DNA from: a bacterium
GTDB taxonomy: Bacteria; SZUA-79; Acidulodesulfobacterales; Acidulodesulfobacteraceae
Length of the DNA: 8,527 nucleotides
Direction: 5' to 3'
Assembly (NCBI GenBank): GCA_021821565.1
Contig: JAKACI010000052.1
Span: 1-8,527, forward strand
A program made the position numbers and the translations under genes. The notes beneath the pieces are model-generated. The model had not been told where the DNA came from. It saw only the letters and a program-made list of their open reading frames with translations, and did no database searches. Of the stretch, positions 1 through 6,362 are shown piece after piece. The stretch's first letter is position 1; each line of letters begins with the position of its first letter.

Positions 1-132
1 GTCGATAGAAAAATTGCAGGATATTCGCCGTATTCGTGGAAAAAAAATATAGCGTTATCTGAGCCGTCTAAAAAGATAATAGAATTAGCCGAAAAAGTAG
101 CCAACACGGAATGGCAGCCGGATATGAAGTAA
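1..132 (+). CDS. C-terminal end of an unidentified protein (5' partial)
   Basis: The first reading frame is open from the window edge and ends with TAA at 130-132, giving a 43-residue tail that is rich in lysine and finishes WQPDMK. The stretch KKIIELAEKVA looks like an amphipathic helix. I do not recognise the family from this fragment. The next ORF begins at 111, so the two overlap by 22 bases in different frames. A single missing G near 112-114 (TGG followed by GCA) would fuse this tail in frame with the downstream ORF, so the stop at 130 may be a frameshift product rather than the native end. Confidence 0.5.
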   Translation, partial: VDRKIAGYSPYSWKKNIALSEPSKKIIELAEKVANTEWQPDMK

Positions 133-365
133 ACTATGGAAGACATAACAGGAAGACCATTTTTTTCAAAACTTCAGAAAACGAAATAGTTGAATCAAAA
201 AATAATGATGAATTTATCGATGAATCAAATAATAAGTATAAGTATATATGTTCTTTGAAGAAATCACATGCCCAAAAGATAGCAAACGAATTTGGTGCAT
301 ATATTAGCAGGGTAGGACTTAACGAATCCGAGTACATTAGGAGAAACAGGTCTAAAGGCAGGTGA
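111..365 (+). CDS. hypothetical small basic protein, possibly the 3' part of the preceding gene
   Basis: This 84-residue ORF encodes a lysine/asparagine-rich, mostly polar protein with no signal peptide or membrane segment. Its C-terminal third (KKSHAQKIANEFGAYISRVG followed by LNESEYIRR) loosely recalls the second helix of ribbon-helix-helix proteins, where a '(G)LS.SEYIRR' pattern is common, but no full fold can be claimed. There is no Shine-Dalgarno sequence before ATG 111 and no other in-frame ATG. This favours the idea that the ORF is the continuation of the upstream frame after a one-base loss near 112-114. Function unknown. Confidence 0.4.
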   Translation: MAAGYEVNYGRHNRKTIFFKTSENEIVESKNNDEFIDESNNKYKYICSLKKSHAQKIANEFGAYISRVGLNESEYIRRNRSKGR

Positions 366-441
366 ATGAATTATTTGCGCACTAACTTATTTGCTGTACG
401 CATGAATTTTTATTTTTAAATATTTAATATATTATGGCATA

Positions 442-450
442 TGCTATAAA
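442..450 (+). promoter_or_regulatory. candidate extended -10 promoter for the methyltransferase gene
   Basis: TGCTATAAA at 442-450 matches an extended -10 element (TGnTATAAT-like), 32 bases before the methyltransferase ATG at 482. No good -35 hexamer lies at the right distance; the region around 405-430 is nearly pure A/T. In DNA this AT-rich such matches arise by chance, so this is only a candidate. Confidence 0.3.
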
Positions 451-481
451 ATGAAACTAAACAGTTTTGTCAGGGGAATAT

Positions 482-1537
482 ATGGCGAAAAATATTAAAA
501 AAATAGCCGCCATAGACCTATACTGCGGAGCCGGAGGTTTGACAAGGGGGCTTCTCGATATCGGCATAGACGTGCTATGCGGAATAGATTCTGACGGCAA
601 ATGTCGGCAGACATACGAATCAAACAACATAAGAAGAAACGGTTCGCCTTCAAGATTTATAAATATGAAGGCGGAAGATGTCCGGGCTGAATTCATAAAC
701 AATATCTTCTCGGAATCTGGCGCAGACTGTTTCATGCTCGCCGGTTGTGCGCCCTGTCAGCCTTTCTCGAAACGTAACCGGCAAAGGGATTCCGATAAAA
801 GAGCCGTTCTTCTGCTGGAGTTCGCGAGGCTTATCGATGAGACAATGCCAGATTATGTTTTTATGGAAAACGTCCCTGAAATAGAAAAAGTACACGGTAG
901 GGTGCTTTCTTATTTTATAAATGTATTGGTACGTAACGGCTATCATTATGATTTTAAAATAATAAACGCAAAAGATTACGGGGTACCTCAGAGCAGAAAA
1001 AGATTTGTCCTGACGGCTTCAAGGCGCGGAAGAATATCCGTGCCTCTTCCCTTATACGGCAAAAATGTTCCTTATGTTTCTGTAAGGGATGCTATCGGGG
1101 ATACCGTTAAATTTCCCCCTATAAGTGCAGGGACTTCTTCTTATATTCCCAATCATTGTTCCGGCGGGATTTCGGCTCTCAATGCAAAAAGGCTTGAATT
1201 TACCCCTGTTGACGGAGGAGACAGAAAAAACTGGCCGGATGATCTCATCCTTGAGTGCCACAGAAAAACATCTGGATACTCCGATACTTACAGCAGAATG
1301 TTCTGGGACAGGCCTGCACCAACCATTACTACAAGATTTAATTCCATTACTACCGGAAGATTTGCACATCCCGAACAGAACAGGCCAGTATCTCTTAAGG
1401 AGGGGGCAGTTATTCAGGGTTTCCCCTATGATTATACTTTTTACGGAAATATGCAGGATATTGCCCGTCAGATAGGCAATGCGGTTCCGCCAAAATTAGC
1501 AGCAGAAATAAACCGTGTTTTTTATGAATACCAATGA
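482..1537 (+). CDS. C5-cytosine-specific DNA methyltransferase
   Basis: The 351-residue protein transfers a methyl group from S-adenosylmethionine to carbon 5 of cytosine in a specific DNA sequence. All diagnostic motifs are present in order: motif I DLYCGAGG (12-19, SAM binding), motif IV PCQPFS with catalytic Cys92, motif VI ENV (129-131), motif VIII QSRKRF (170-175), a short variable target-recognition region (about 180-275), motif IX RPAPTITTRF (277-286) and motif X GNAVPP (332-337). Length is normal for a stand-alone prokaryotic enzyme and nothing is missing. I chose ATG 482 because AGGGG at 472-476 is well placed; a TTG at 467 has no ribosome site. The gene is visibly richer in GC than the two genes after it. 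No endonuclease of a known type lies next to it. The target sequence cannot be read from the protein. Confidence 0.96.
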   Translation: MAKNIKKIAAIDLYCGAGGLTRGLLDIGIDVLCGIDSDGKCRQTYESNNIRRNGSPSRFINMKAEDVRAEFINNIFSESGADCFMLAGCAPCQPFSKRNRQRDSDKRAVLLLEFARLIDETMPDYVFMENVPEIEKVHGRVLSYFINVLVRNGYHYDFKIINAKDYGVPQSRKRFVLTASRRGRISVPLPLYGKNVPYVSVRDAIGDTVKFPPISAGTSSYIPNHCSGGISALNAKRLEFTPVDGGDRKNWPDDLILECHRKTSGYSDTYSRMFWDRPAPTITTRFNSITTGRFAHPEQNRPVSLKEGAVIQGFPYDYTFYGNMQDIARQIGNAVPPKLAAEINRVFYEYQ

Positions 1538-1589
1538 TGAAACTTAAAATAAAATATTATTTGCTTATTTTAAAGCGAATAATCTTTGT

Positions 1590-1611
1590 TTTTCTTTTAT
1601 TTAAAAGAAAA
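1590..1611 (+). terminator. weak AT-rich hairpin in the gap after the methyltransferase gene
   Basis: TTTTCTTTT (1590-1598) and AAAAGAAAA (1603-1611) form a perfect 9-bp inverted repeat with a 4-base loop, followed by TTCTTTTAA. It lies 53 bases after the methyltransferase stop and could weaken read-through into the next gene. The stem has only one G-C pair, so its strength as an intrinsic terminator is doubtful. Confidence 0.25.
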
Positions 1612-1686
1612 TTCTTTTAATATGTTTTAGGTTAGAATTAAAAAACATAGTCTTTGGAATTTAACCGAATTTAAAAAGGAGAATAT

Positions 1687-2871
1687 ATGGATTTAGCCAT
1701 TTTATCAACTATTTTTGACAAAAGAGTGAATGCCTTTAATATTTTGGTAGAAATAAGCATACAAGATTATCTTGAGACTGCAAGAAAAATAATTAATAAA
1801 AATTATTTTCAAAGAAAAAGGATTACAACATCATTCACAACTTATTCATTATTAAAAAAAGATTTAGAAAAAGGTTGTGTGATACCGGCAATAGTGTTGG
1901 CTCATATCCCAAATTCACAAAATGAAGCAGGTAATGCCGATAAAAAAATTACAGACGATGCTCTAAATAAAATTTTTAAAAGTGAAGATTTAATTATATT
2001 GGATGGCTTACAAAGAACATATACAATAATGGATTTAGACGATGACCTCAAAAGCAAAACCCCTGAAGAAAAAAATATTTTTTTAAAGTCAAAAATTAGA
2101 CTTGAAATATACATCGGAATGAACAGGCTTTCAATTCTTTATAGGACATTAACTTTGAATACCGGCCAAACCCCGATGACCCTAAGACATCAAATAGAAA
2201 TACTTTATAATGATTTCCCAACCACATATGAAAAAGATAAAATCTCCTTATTCAAGGAAGTTGATACAAATAGGCCTGGGAGAATAGGTGAATATAATTT
2301 TAAATATATACTTGACGGATTTCAATCATATTTAGATCAGAATGAATTACCAATAGACCGCGGAGAATTACTCGAAAGTTTAAAAAGGTTAGATGAAGAA
2401 AATCAAAATACATTTAATTCTGTCGATTTATTTGAAAGTTTTTTAAAAACATATCACGGTTTTGTTAAAAAGATGGATGCCATCAGCAGCGGCTGGGTGT
2501 GCAGCGAAGAATTGGCGGTGAGATTTAATAAAAATCCTTTCGGAAAAGATACATATGAAATTTTTTCCAAAGCGCAACCGATAACAGGATTTGGTGCTGC
2601 CATTGGGATATTAAAGGATAATAAATTTATATCAGGACTTGAAGACATTTCCGATTTAGTAGAAAAAATTAGTCTTAAAAAATCTCCTGAAGAAACATTT
2701 TCTTATTTTCTTGAAACATTGGATAAGGTTAAACAGAATGCCAAAAAGATAGGTGATGAGCAGAGAAAATTTTTTAGATTTTTTTTCAGAAATCTGTTTA
2801 TGAAAGAAGGCGACTCTTTCTTGGATTTTGAAAAATCGATTAAAGATGCTTACAGAGCATACAATATTTAA
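1687..2871 (+). CDS. DGQHR/DUF262-like (ParB-fold) protein with DGLQR motif
   Basis: The 394-residue cytoplasmic protein carries LIILDGLQR at 102-110, matching the DGQHR/DGQQR signature of ParB-like-fold proteins such as DndB, DpdB and the DUF262/GmrS group. Those families act as DNA-modification regulators or as nucleotide-using restriction components. Before the motif, the segment around 49-72 (F-x2-Y, then a basic stretch and 'G-VIPAIVLA') resembles the usual lead-in of the fold. After it, NTGQTPM (158-164) recalls the 'N-x-GQ-x-PM' segment seen in DGQHR proteins. The C-terminal half (about 190-394) is helical and unassigned. The start is well supported: AAGGAG at 1676-1681 lies 5 bases before the ATG. 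It sits 149 bases after the methyltransferase and 27 bases before the HEPN gene, so it is probably co-transcribed with the latter. Family membership is fairly likely; biochemical role unknown. Confidence 0.7.
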   Translation: MDLAILSTIFDKRVNAFNILVEISIQDYLETARKIINKNYFQRKRITTSFTTYSLLKKDLEKGCVIPAIVLAHIPNSQNEAGNADKKITDDALNKIFKSEDLIILDGLQRTYTIMDLDDDLKSKTPEEKNIFLKSKIRLEIYIGMNRLSILYRTLTLNTGQTPMTLRHQIEILYNDFPTTYEKDKISLFKEVDTNRPGRIGEYNFKYILDGFQSYLDQNELPIDRGELLESLKRLDEENQNTFNSVDLFESFLKTYHGFVKKMDAISSGWVCSEELAVRFNKNPFGKDTYEIFSKAQPITGFGAAIGILKDNKFISGLEDISDLVEKISLKKSPEETFSYFLETLDKVKQNAKKIGDEQRKFFRFFFRNLFMKEGDSFLDFEKSIKDAYRAYNI

Positions 2872-2888
2872 TCAAAATAAAAATTTAT

Positions 2889-2893
2889 GGAGA
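2889..2893 (+). promoter_or_regulatory. ribosome binding site fixing the HEPN gene start
   Basis: GGAGA at 2889-2893 stands 5 bases before ATG 2899. It overlaps the alternative ATG at 2887, which has only A/T sequence upstream. This favours initiation at 2899, which removes the first four residues (MEII) of the longest ORF. Confidence 0.65.
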
Positions 2894-2898
2894 TTATT

Positions 2899-3999
2899 AT
2901 GCCCCCAGATATAAATCATAATGACGAGGTATTTGCCATCAAACATGACATTGAAAACAAGAAGTTTATCTTAAAGCTGAATGATTCAGCGGCCGAAATA
3001 TCAGTTCCGTACATATTGGATTTAAATAACAGCGGTGATTGTATCGGTTATAAAGTTTTTTTATTAAAAAATGATGTTAAAAATAAAGAGAATGATATTT
3101 TTCAAGTTTTTGATAATGGCCAAAGAATAGGGTGGATATTTACAATACAATCCCTGCAATCTGGTGCACATGATTGGGCTCAAAATGAACATTTTCTTAA
3201 AATTGCTTATTTTGCGTTTAAGGCATTACTTGAAAAAATTGACATAAAACGATCTGATTTAGTCGGAAAGTGCGAATTAAAATTATCAGATTGTTACGAT
3301 ACAGACGATATTGTTTTTATTGTTTGCGAACAAGAATTTGATATAAATTTTTATCTGCCGTCTTTTTATAGATACGGATATTATTTTCAAACGGACATTG
3401 AAATTAAAAGTTCCGGTGATTTATCTGTCTTCGATGAACCACATAGTAAAAATAATATTTGCATTAAAAGGATATCGCCGTTTTTGGAAGATATTAAATA
3501 TTTTACCGAACCATCATTCTTTGAGAGAATTTATAAGGAAAAACACTATTTGGTTAAATTTTTGCTTTTATATCAGGTTATAGAATTATTGATATCAAAA
3601 ATATTAGATGTGAGATTTAAATCGATTATGGAGCAAAATAAAACGGCAACCGTTGATGATATCCATAAAATAAAGATTGAATTAAATGAGATTTCTAATG
3701 AAATGCGAAGAATAAATTTATTAATGAACCAATTTGTGACCATAGACTCAGAGTATAACTTGCGCAGAAAGAATCTTCTGATAGAATGTGCTGCTTTTAT
3801 GAAATCATGTAATGAGTTTACAGGTAGTGATGATTGCGGTAAAAATGAAATTTTTTATAGGACAAGAAATACCATAATTCACAAATATAATAAACTGAAA
3901 AATGAAAATAATGTTGTTGAGAATATAAAAAAAATTAATATAGAATTGGAAAAATTTATTATATATATGATTCAATCCCCCTTTAATGACATTCTTTGA
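2899..3999 (+). CDS. HEPN-domain protein, putative RNase effector
   Basis: The 366-residue protein has two parts. Residues about 1-200 are mixed alpha/beta with no family I recognise. The C-terminal part (about 210-366) is all-helical and ends in a HEPN-type signature: an early helix with FLLLYQVIELL (Glu229), then RTRNTIIH, in which Arg323 and His328 make the R-x4-H active-site motif, with Asn after the Arg as is common. HEPN domains with this motif are metal-independent RNases in toxins, abortive-infection proteins and CRISPR effectors. No membrane segment or signal peptide is visible. The gene follows the DGxQR gene by 27 bases and is probably in one operon with it. Its placement downstream of a DNA methyltransferase suggests a growth-arrest or phage-defence effector. 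That role is inference; the HEPN call rests on the motif and helical context. Confidence 0.65.
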   Translation: MPPDINHNDEVFAIKHDIENKKFILKLNDSAAEISVPYILDLNNSGDCIGYKVFLLKNDVKNKENDIFQVFDNGQRIGWIFTIQSLQSGAHDWAQNEHFLKIAYFAFKALLEKIDIKRSDLVGKCELKLSDCYDTDDIVFIVCEQEFDINFYLPSFYRYGYYFQTDIEIKSSGDLSVFDEPHSKNNICIKRISPFLEDIKYFTEPSFFERIYKEKHYLVKFLLLYQVIELLISKILDVRFKSIMEQNKTATVDDIHKIKIELNEISNEMRRINLLMNQFVTIDSEYNLRRKNLLIECAAFMKSCNEFTGSDDCGKNEIFYRTRNTIIHKYNKLKNENNVVENIKKINIELEKFIIYMIQSPFNDIL

Positions 4000-4004
4000 G
4001 ACCG

Positions 4005-4044
4005 TTTAAAATTTCGTGTCAGCCCAACATAATTAAATTTTAAA
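4005..4044. repeat. 10-bp inverted repeat between the HEPN and SIMPL genes
   Basis: TTTAAAATTT (4005-4014) and AAATTTTAAA (4035-4044) are exact reverse complements separated by 20 bases. The pair fills most of the 48-base gap and the right arm ends just before the SIMPL ATG at 4048. It could be an operator or a weak hairpin, but both arms contain only A and T, so chance is a real alternative. Confidence 0.35.
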
Positions 4045-4047
4045 TCA

Positions 4048-4782
4048 ATGAGAATTAAAATTATGTTTAAAATTATCGGTTTTATAATTACTTTTTGTAT
4101 TTTGGCAATACCTTTCTCTGCTTCTGCTAAATCCTGTAATTGCAATAATCACGGAATGATAACCGCTTCAGGCGCAGGCACGGTAAAAATCAAGCCTGAC
4201 GGCTCCAGACTCTACGTTGCGGTAAGCATTTTTAATAAATCACATAGATCCGCATATAGAAACCTTATCAAAACAATAACTAATATAACATCCCGCTTTA
4301 AAAATTATAAAGCCGTAAAATTAATAAAGACTGTCCAAATCAATATCGCTCCAAACAGGTATTACGATAATGGAAAATGGACAACAAGCGGTTACAATGC
4401 TACCGAGAATTTAATCATAAAAATTCACGGCAATAAAAATACAAACTATGTAGTTTTGTATTTACTGAAATATAAATCTACAAGTATAAACAGGATAGCT
4501 CCTATCGTTTCAAATATGAAGAAATATAAAATAGAAGCCGTAAAACTTGCGTATAAACACGCAATTTCAAAAATAAAAGCCGTTTTAAAACTAATAGGCG
4601 CTAAATCTTATACCGTTAAAAGAGTTGATATTAAAAGCGCGGTTCAAAGGATTTTCCCTGTTCCCGTTATGATGCAGGCTAGTATTGCAAATGCGGTTAA
4701 AAAAATATATTTTCCGGGTAAAGATAGAATAACAGCCCAAGTATTCGTAAAGATTAATTATAATGATATAAACAATAAATAG
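4048..4782 (+). CDS. SIMPL-domain (YggE-like, DUF541) exported protein
   Basis: The 244-residue protein begins with a signal peptide: basic residues, a hydrophobic core IIGFIITFCILAIPF, and a likely cut after Ala27 (SASA). The mature part shows the SIMPL/DUF541 pattern: ITASGAGTVKIKPD at about 38-51 (consensus 'I.V.G.G.v...PD'), a repeated A-x2-A helical stretch near 170-185, and a closing beta region. Characterised relatives include E. coli YggE, linked to oxidative stress, and Brucella BP26; their molecular activity is poorly defined. Lysine content is high. No strong ribosome site precedes ATG 4048, and the in-frame ATG at 4063 (MFKIIGF) would still leave a full signal peptide, so the start is uncertain. 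It appears intact and unrelated in function to the defence-like genes before it. Confidence 0.82.
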   Translation: MRIKIMFKIIGFIITFCILAIPFSASAKSCNCNNHGMITASGAGTVKIKPDGSRLYVAVSIFNKSHRSAYRNLIKTITNITSRFKNYKAVKLIKTVQINIAPNRYYDNGKWTTSGYNATENLIIKIHGNKNTNYVVLYLLKYKSTSINRIAPIVSNMKKYKIEAVKLAYKHAISKIKAVLKLIGAKSYTVKRVDIKSAVQRIFPVPVMMQASIANAVKKIYFPGKDRITAQVFVKINYNDINNK

Positions 4783-4807
4783 ATTATTAAACATAGAAGG
4801 CAAATTA

Positions 4808-5022
4808 ATGTCTTACCCGATATGGCTTAAATATCCCTATTCTTATATTTTTTCCTGCTTAAGAAACACTTCGGTTATAATAATGGAAAAACATACGACT
4901 GCAGATGGACGCAAATGTATGCAGTCATGGTCGGCATCGCCGTTTTTATCGGGTTTTTAATATCCTTCGGGAAAACGGGAAGGATTGAAAGATATAGGTT
5001 TTTTTGGTTTTTTCTGGATTAA
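4808..5022 (+). pseudogene. frameshifted small single-helix membrane protein
   Basis: ATG 4808 has a good ribosome site (AGAAGG, 4795-4800, 7 bases away) and opens a 50-residue frame ending at 4960. A second frame, open from 4831 to TAA 5020-5022, encodes a more protein-like sequence with a clear membrane helix (MYAVMVGIAVFIGFLISF) and an aromatic tail (RFFWFFLD). Adding one T to the T6 run at 4848-4853 joins the frames into one protein of 71 residues. I therefore read this as a gene broken by a one-base deletion, or a sequencing error. It lies 25 bases after the SIMPL gene and may have been its operon partner. I do not recognise the family. Confidence 0.4.
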
Positions 5023-5196
5023 TTTTTATGCTTGCGAGTTAGATAATTCGTTTAGTTGCCTTTAGAGCACTGGAAAAATAGATATATATATCCGTAAAAT
5101 CGTAACAAAAGATGTTTAAGAGTTTTGAAAATCAAAAATATTTTAATTGACTTAAGACTAACGGTATTACATTAAGAGTATTAAATAGGGGATAAA
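5023..5196. other. gene-free AT-rich stretch with one -35-like hexamer
   Basis: No coding frame of note is seen. TTGACT at 5147-5152 resembles a -35 box, with TACATT at 5168-5173 as a poor -10 at 15-base spacing. If used, it would serve the broken gene at 5197. Confidence 0.25.
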
Positions 5197-5531
5197 ATGC
5201 CTGGAATTAAAGTTAAAAATATTAAAGCAAAGTTAATGGAGCGTCTAAAATATTTTACTGATAGAACTGAGCCAGAAAAACCTTGAAGATTCCGACAACG
5301 GGTTTTCAGTATTTATTTTTATATACGATAAATATATTGATAATAATAAAGAGAAGTTTTTTCTAAAAAAAATATGCCTTAAATATAAATTTAGAAAGGC
5401 TTGAAAATAATTTTGAAAGTTACGGTATAATTTTATTAAGGAAAAAGCATCCGGATAAAAAGAATAAAAGTAAAAGTTTTATGGCGTGGTGCGGGGATTT
5501 TGGGAGGAAGTTAAATTTTGCAATAAAATAA
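5197..5531 (+). pseudogene. unidentified gene with two one-base frameshifts
   Basis: ATG 5197 follows AGGGG (5187-5191) and encodes MPGIKVKNIKAKLMERL before the frame runs into a stop at 5284-5286. Removing one A from the run at 5247-5250 continues the protein as NILLIELSQKNLEDSDNGF and on to FFLKK. Removing one A from the A8 run at 5365-5372 continues it as YALNINLERLENNFESYGII and on to an ending GRKLNFAIK, with TAA at 5529-5531. The restored product is about 110 residues, lysine- and asparagine-rich, soluble, and not from a family I know. Both lesions are in A runs, so real decay and sequencing error are both possible. Confidence 0.5.
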
Positions 5532-5663
5532 TCTAAAAAATTTCCTTATAGTAAAGCATTTTATCTTACGTTAAATAGCAAATAACAAAAAAATGCCAAT
5601 GAAATGAATTGAGAAATTAGCATAACTTATGAGCTTAGAATGACATAGATATAATAAAATAGT

Positions 5664-5694
5664 TTGTGAATTTTTAATTTTATGCAAATATATT
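5664..5694 (+). promoter_or_regulatory. candidate promoter for the zinc-ribbon gene
   Basis: TTGTGA (5664-5669) and TATATT (5689-5694) with a 19-base spacer form a weak sigma70-like pair, 43 bases before the ATG at 5738. The whole stretch 5532-5737 is AT-rich and otherwise shows no coding signal. Confidence 0.22.
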
Positions 5695-5737
5695 ACATAT
5701 ATAAATATACTTAATTATGAATTAATAGGAGGCTACA

Positions 5738-5986
5738 ATGAAAGTAAAATCTGGTTATAAAAATGTTAGGTGTTCAAAGTGCAATAGAACTCATACTATT
5801 GATATAAGTAAAGTCGATATTGGAGAAAATTATTCAGAGGAAAGGCCAATGGGTCAAGAAAATGCTTATTCCGGCATTTGGAATGATCAATGCACATGTG
5901 GTAATTCAATGGAGGCTGAAATTGAGATATATGAATACCCTGCTGGAACTTGTGAACTAGTTCAGATTGTTAACCATAAAGGTTAG
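5738..5986 (+). CDS. small zinc-ribbon protein
   Basis: The 82-residue protein has two cysteine pairs typical of a small zinc ribbon: C12-x2-C15 near the start and C52-x-C54 after a polar insert, followed by an acidic strand (MEAEIEIYEYPAG). The start is certain from a perfect AGGAGG at 5727-5732, 5 bases before ATG. Function is unknown; such proteins often sit in accessory regions, but that is no evidence of role. The end may be wrong. In the next frame the DNA after the stop encodes LVIENNEEISELEIDWEIN, ending at TAA 6040-6042, and one extra T at 5983-5984 (GGTTTAG instead of GGTTAG) would join it after Lys81-Gly82, giving about 101 residues. Confidence 0.7.
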   Translation: MKVKSGYKNVRCSKCNRTHTIDISKVDIGENYSEERPMGQENAYSGIWNDQCTCGNSMEAEIEIYEYPAGTCELVQIVNHKG

Positions 5987-6095
5987 TTATCGAAAATAAC
6001 GAAGAAATATCGGAATTAGAAATTGATTGGGAAATTAATTAAAAACAATACGTATTTTTTACATCTGCATTTAATAAATAATATTCAATTTAAAA

Positions 6096-6183
6096 GCAAG
6101 AGAATAAAGCAAGAATTTAATTATAATTTATGTGTATTGATAGTGGTTATTTCTTGTATTCTCTTGCACTTGCATTTTTTTTT
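6096..6183 (+). terminator. inverted repeat with T-run, possible terminator or structured RNA
   Basis: GCAAGAGAATA (6096-6106) is exactly complementary to TATTCTCTTGC (6157-6167). The pairing continues inward, CAAGAA (6110-6115) with TTCTTG (6151-6156), past a 3-base bulge. The loop is about 35 bases. A run of nine T follows at 6175-6183. The layout resembles an oversized intrinsic terminator for the zinc-ribbon gene on the + strand, but the 7-base gap before the T-run and the large loop are atypical. A small structured RNA is an alternative. Confidence 0.4.
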
Positions 6184-6347
6184 GCTGCGCCATAAGTTGT
6201 ATATTAGATTGATTACGCAAACACAGAAACAGTCTTATTTCCGTTTACGATTTTCGTTATAGTTATATTATTATTTGCCTATTGCAATTTTTTGAGCTAA
6301 AAAAGAGATTTTTATGAATCGGGCAATAAGATAGTGTTGTATGACAA

Positions 6348-6354
6348 AAGGAGG
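6348..6354 (+). promoter_or_regulatory. strong ribosome binding site deciding a TTG start
   Basis: AAGGAGG at 6348-6354 lies 8 bases before TTG 6363. The only nearby ATGs (6314 and 6341) open frames of 6 and 15 codons, so TTG is the best start for the long frame. Confidence 0.75.
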
Positions 6355-6362
6355 ATTAATCA

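Larger units (their letters stand above)
5987..6362. other. intergenic stretch holding a possible lost C-terminus and an inverted repeat
   Basis: Bases 5983-6042 may encode the shifted end of the zinc-ribbon protein. An open frame from a TTG at 6023 to 6262 has no ribosome site and an unlikely composition, and I do not call it a gene. A long-looped inverted repeat with a T-run occupies 6096-6183. The last part leads into the strong ribosome site of the next gene. Confidence 0.5.

Noticed and set aside
467..481. TTG start extending the methyltransferase by five residues
   Set aside because: No ribosome site precedes it, whereas ATG 482 has AGGGG at the right distance.
650..946. - strand open frames opposite the methyltransferase
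   Set aside because: These are antisense shadows of a gene whose motifs are unambiguous, with no ribosome sites of their own.
1125..1475. 116-codon open frame on + strand
   Set aside because: It lies wholly inside the methyltransferase gene in another frame; the methyltransferase motifs prove the other frame.
6023..6262. 79-codon open frame on + strand
   Set aside because: It would start at TTG without a ribosome site, has an unlikely His/Leu/Ile-rich composition, and runs straight through the inverted repeat and T-run.
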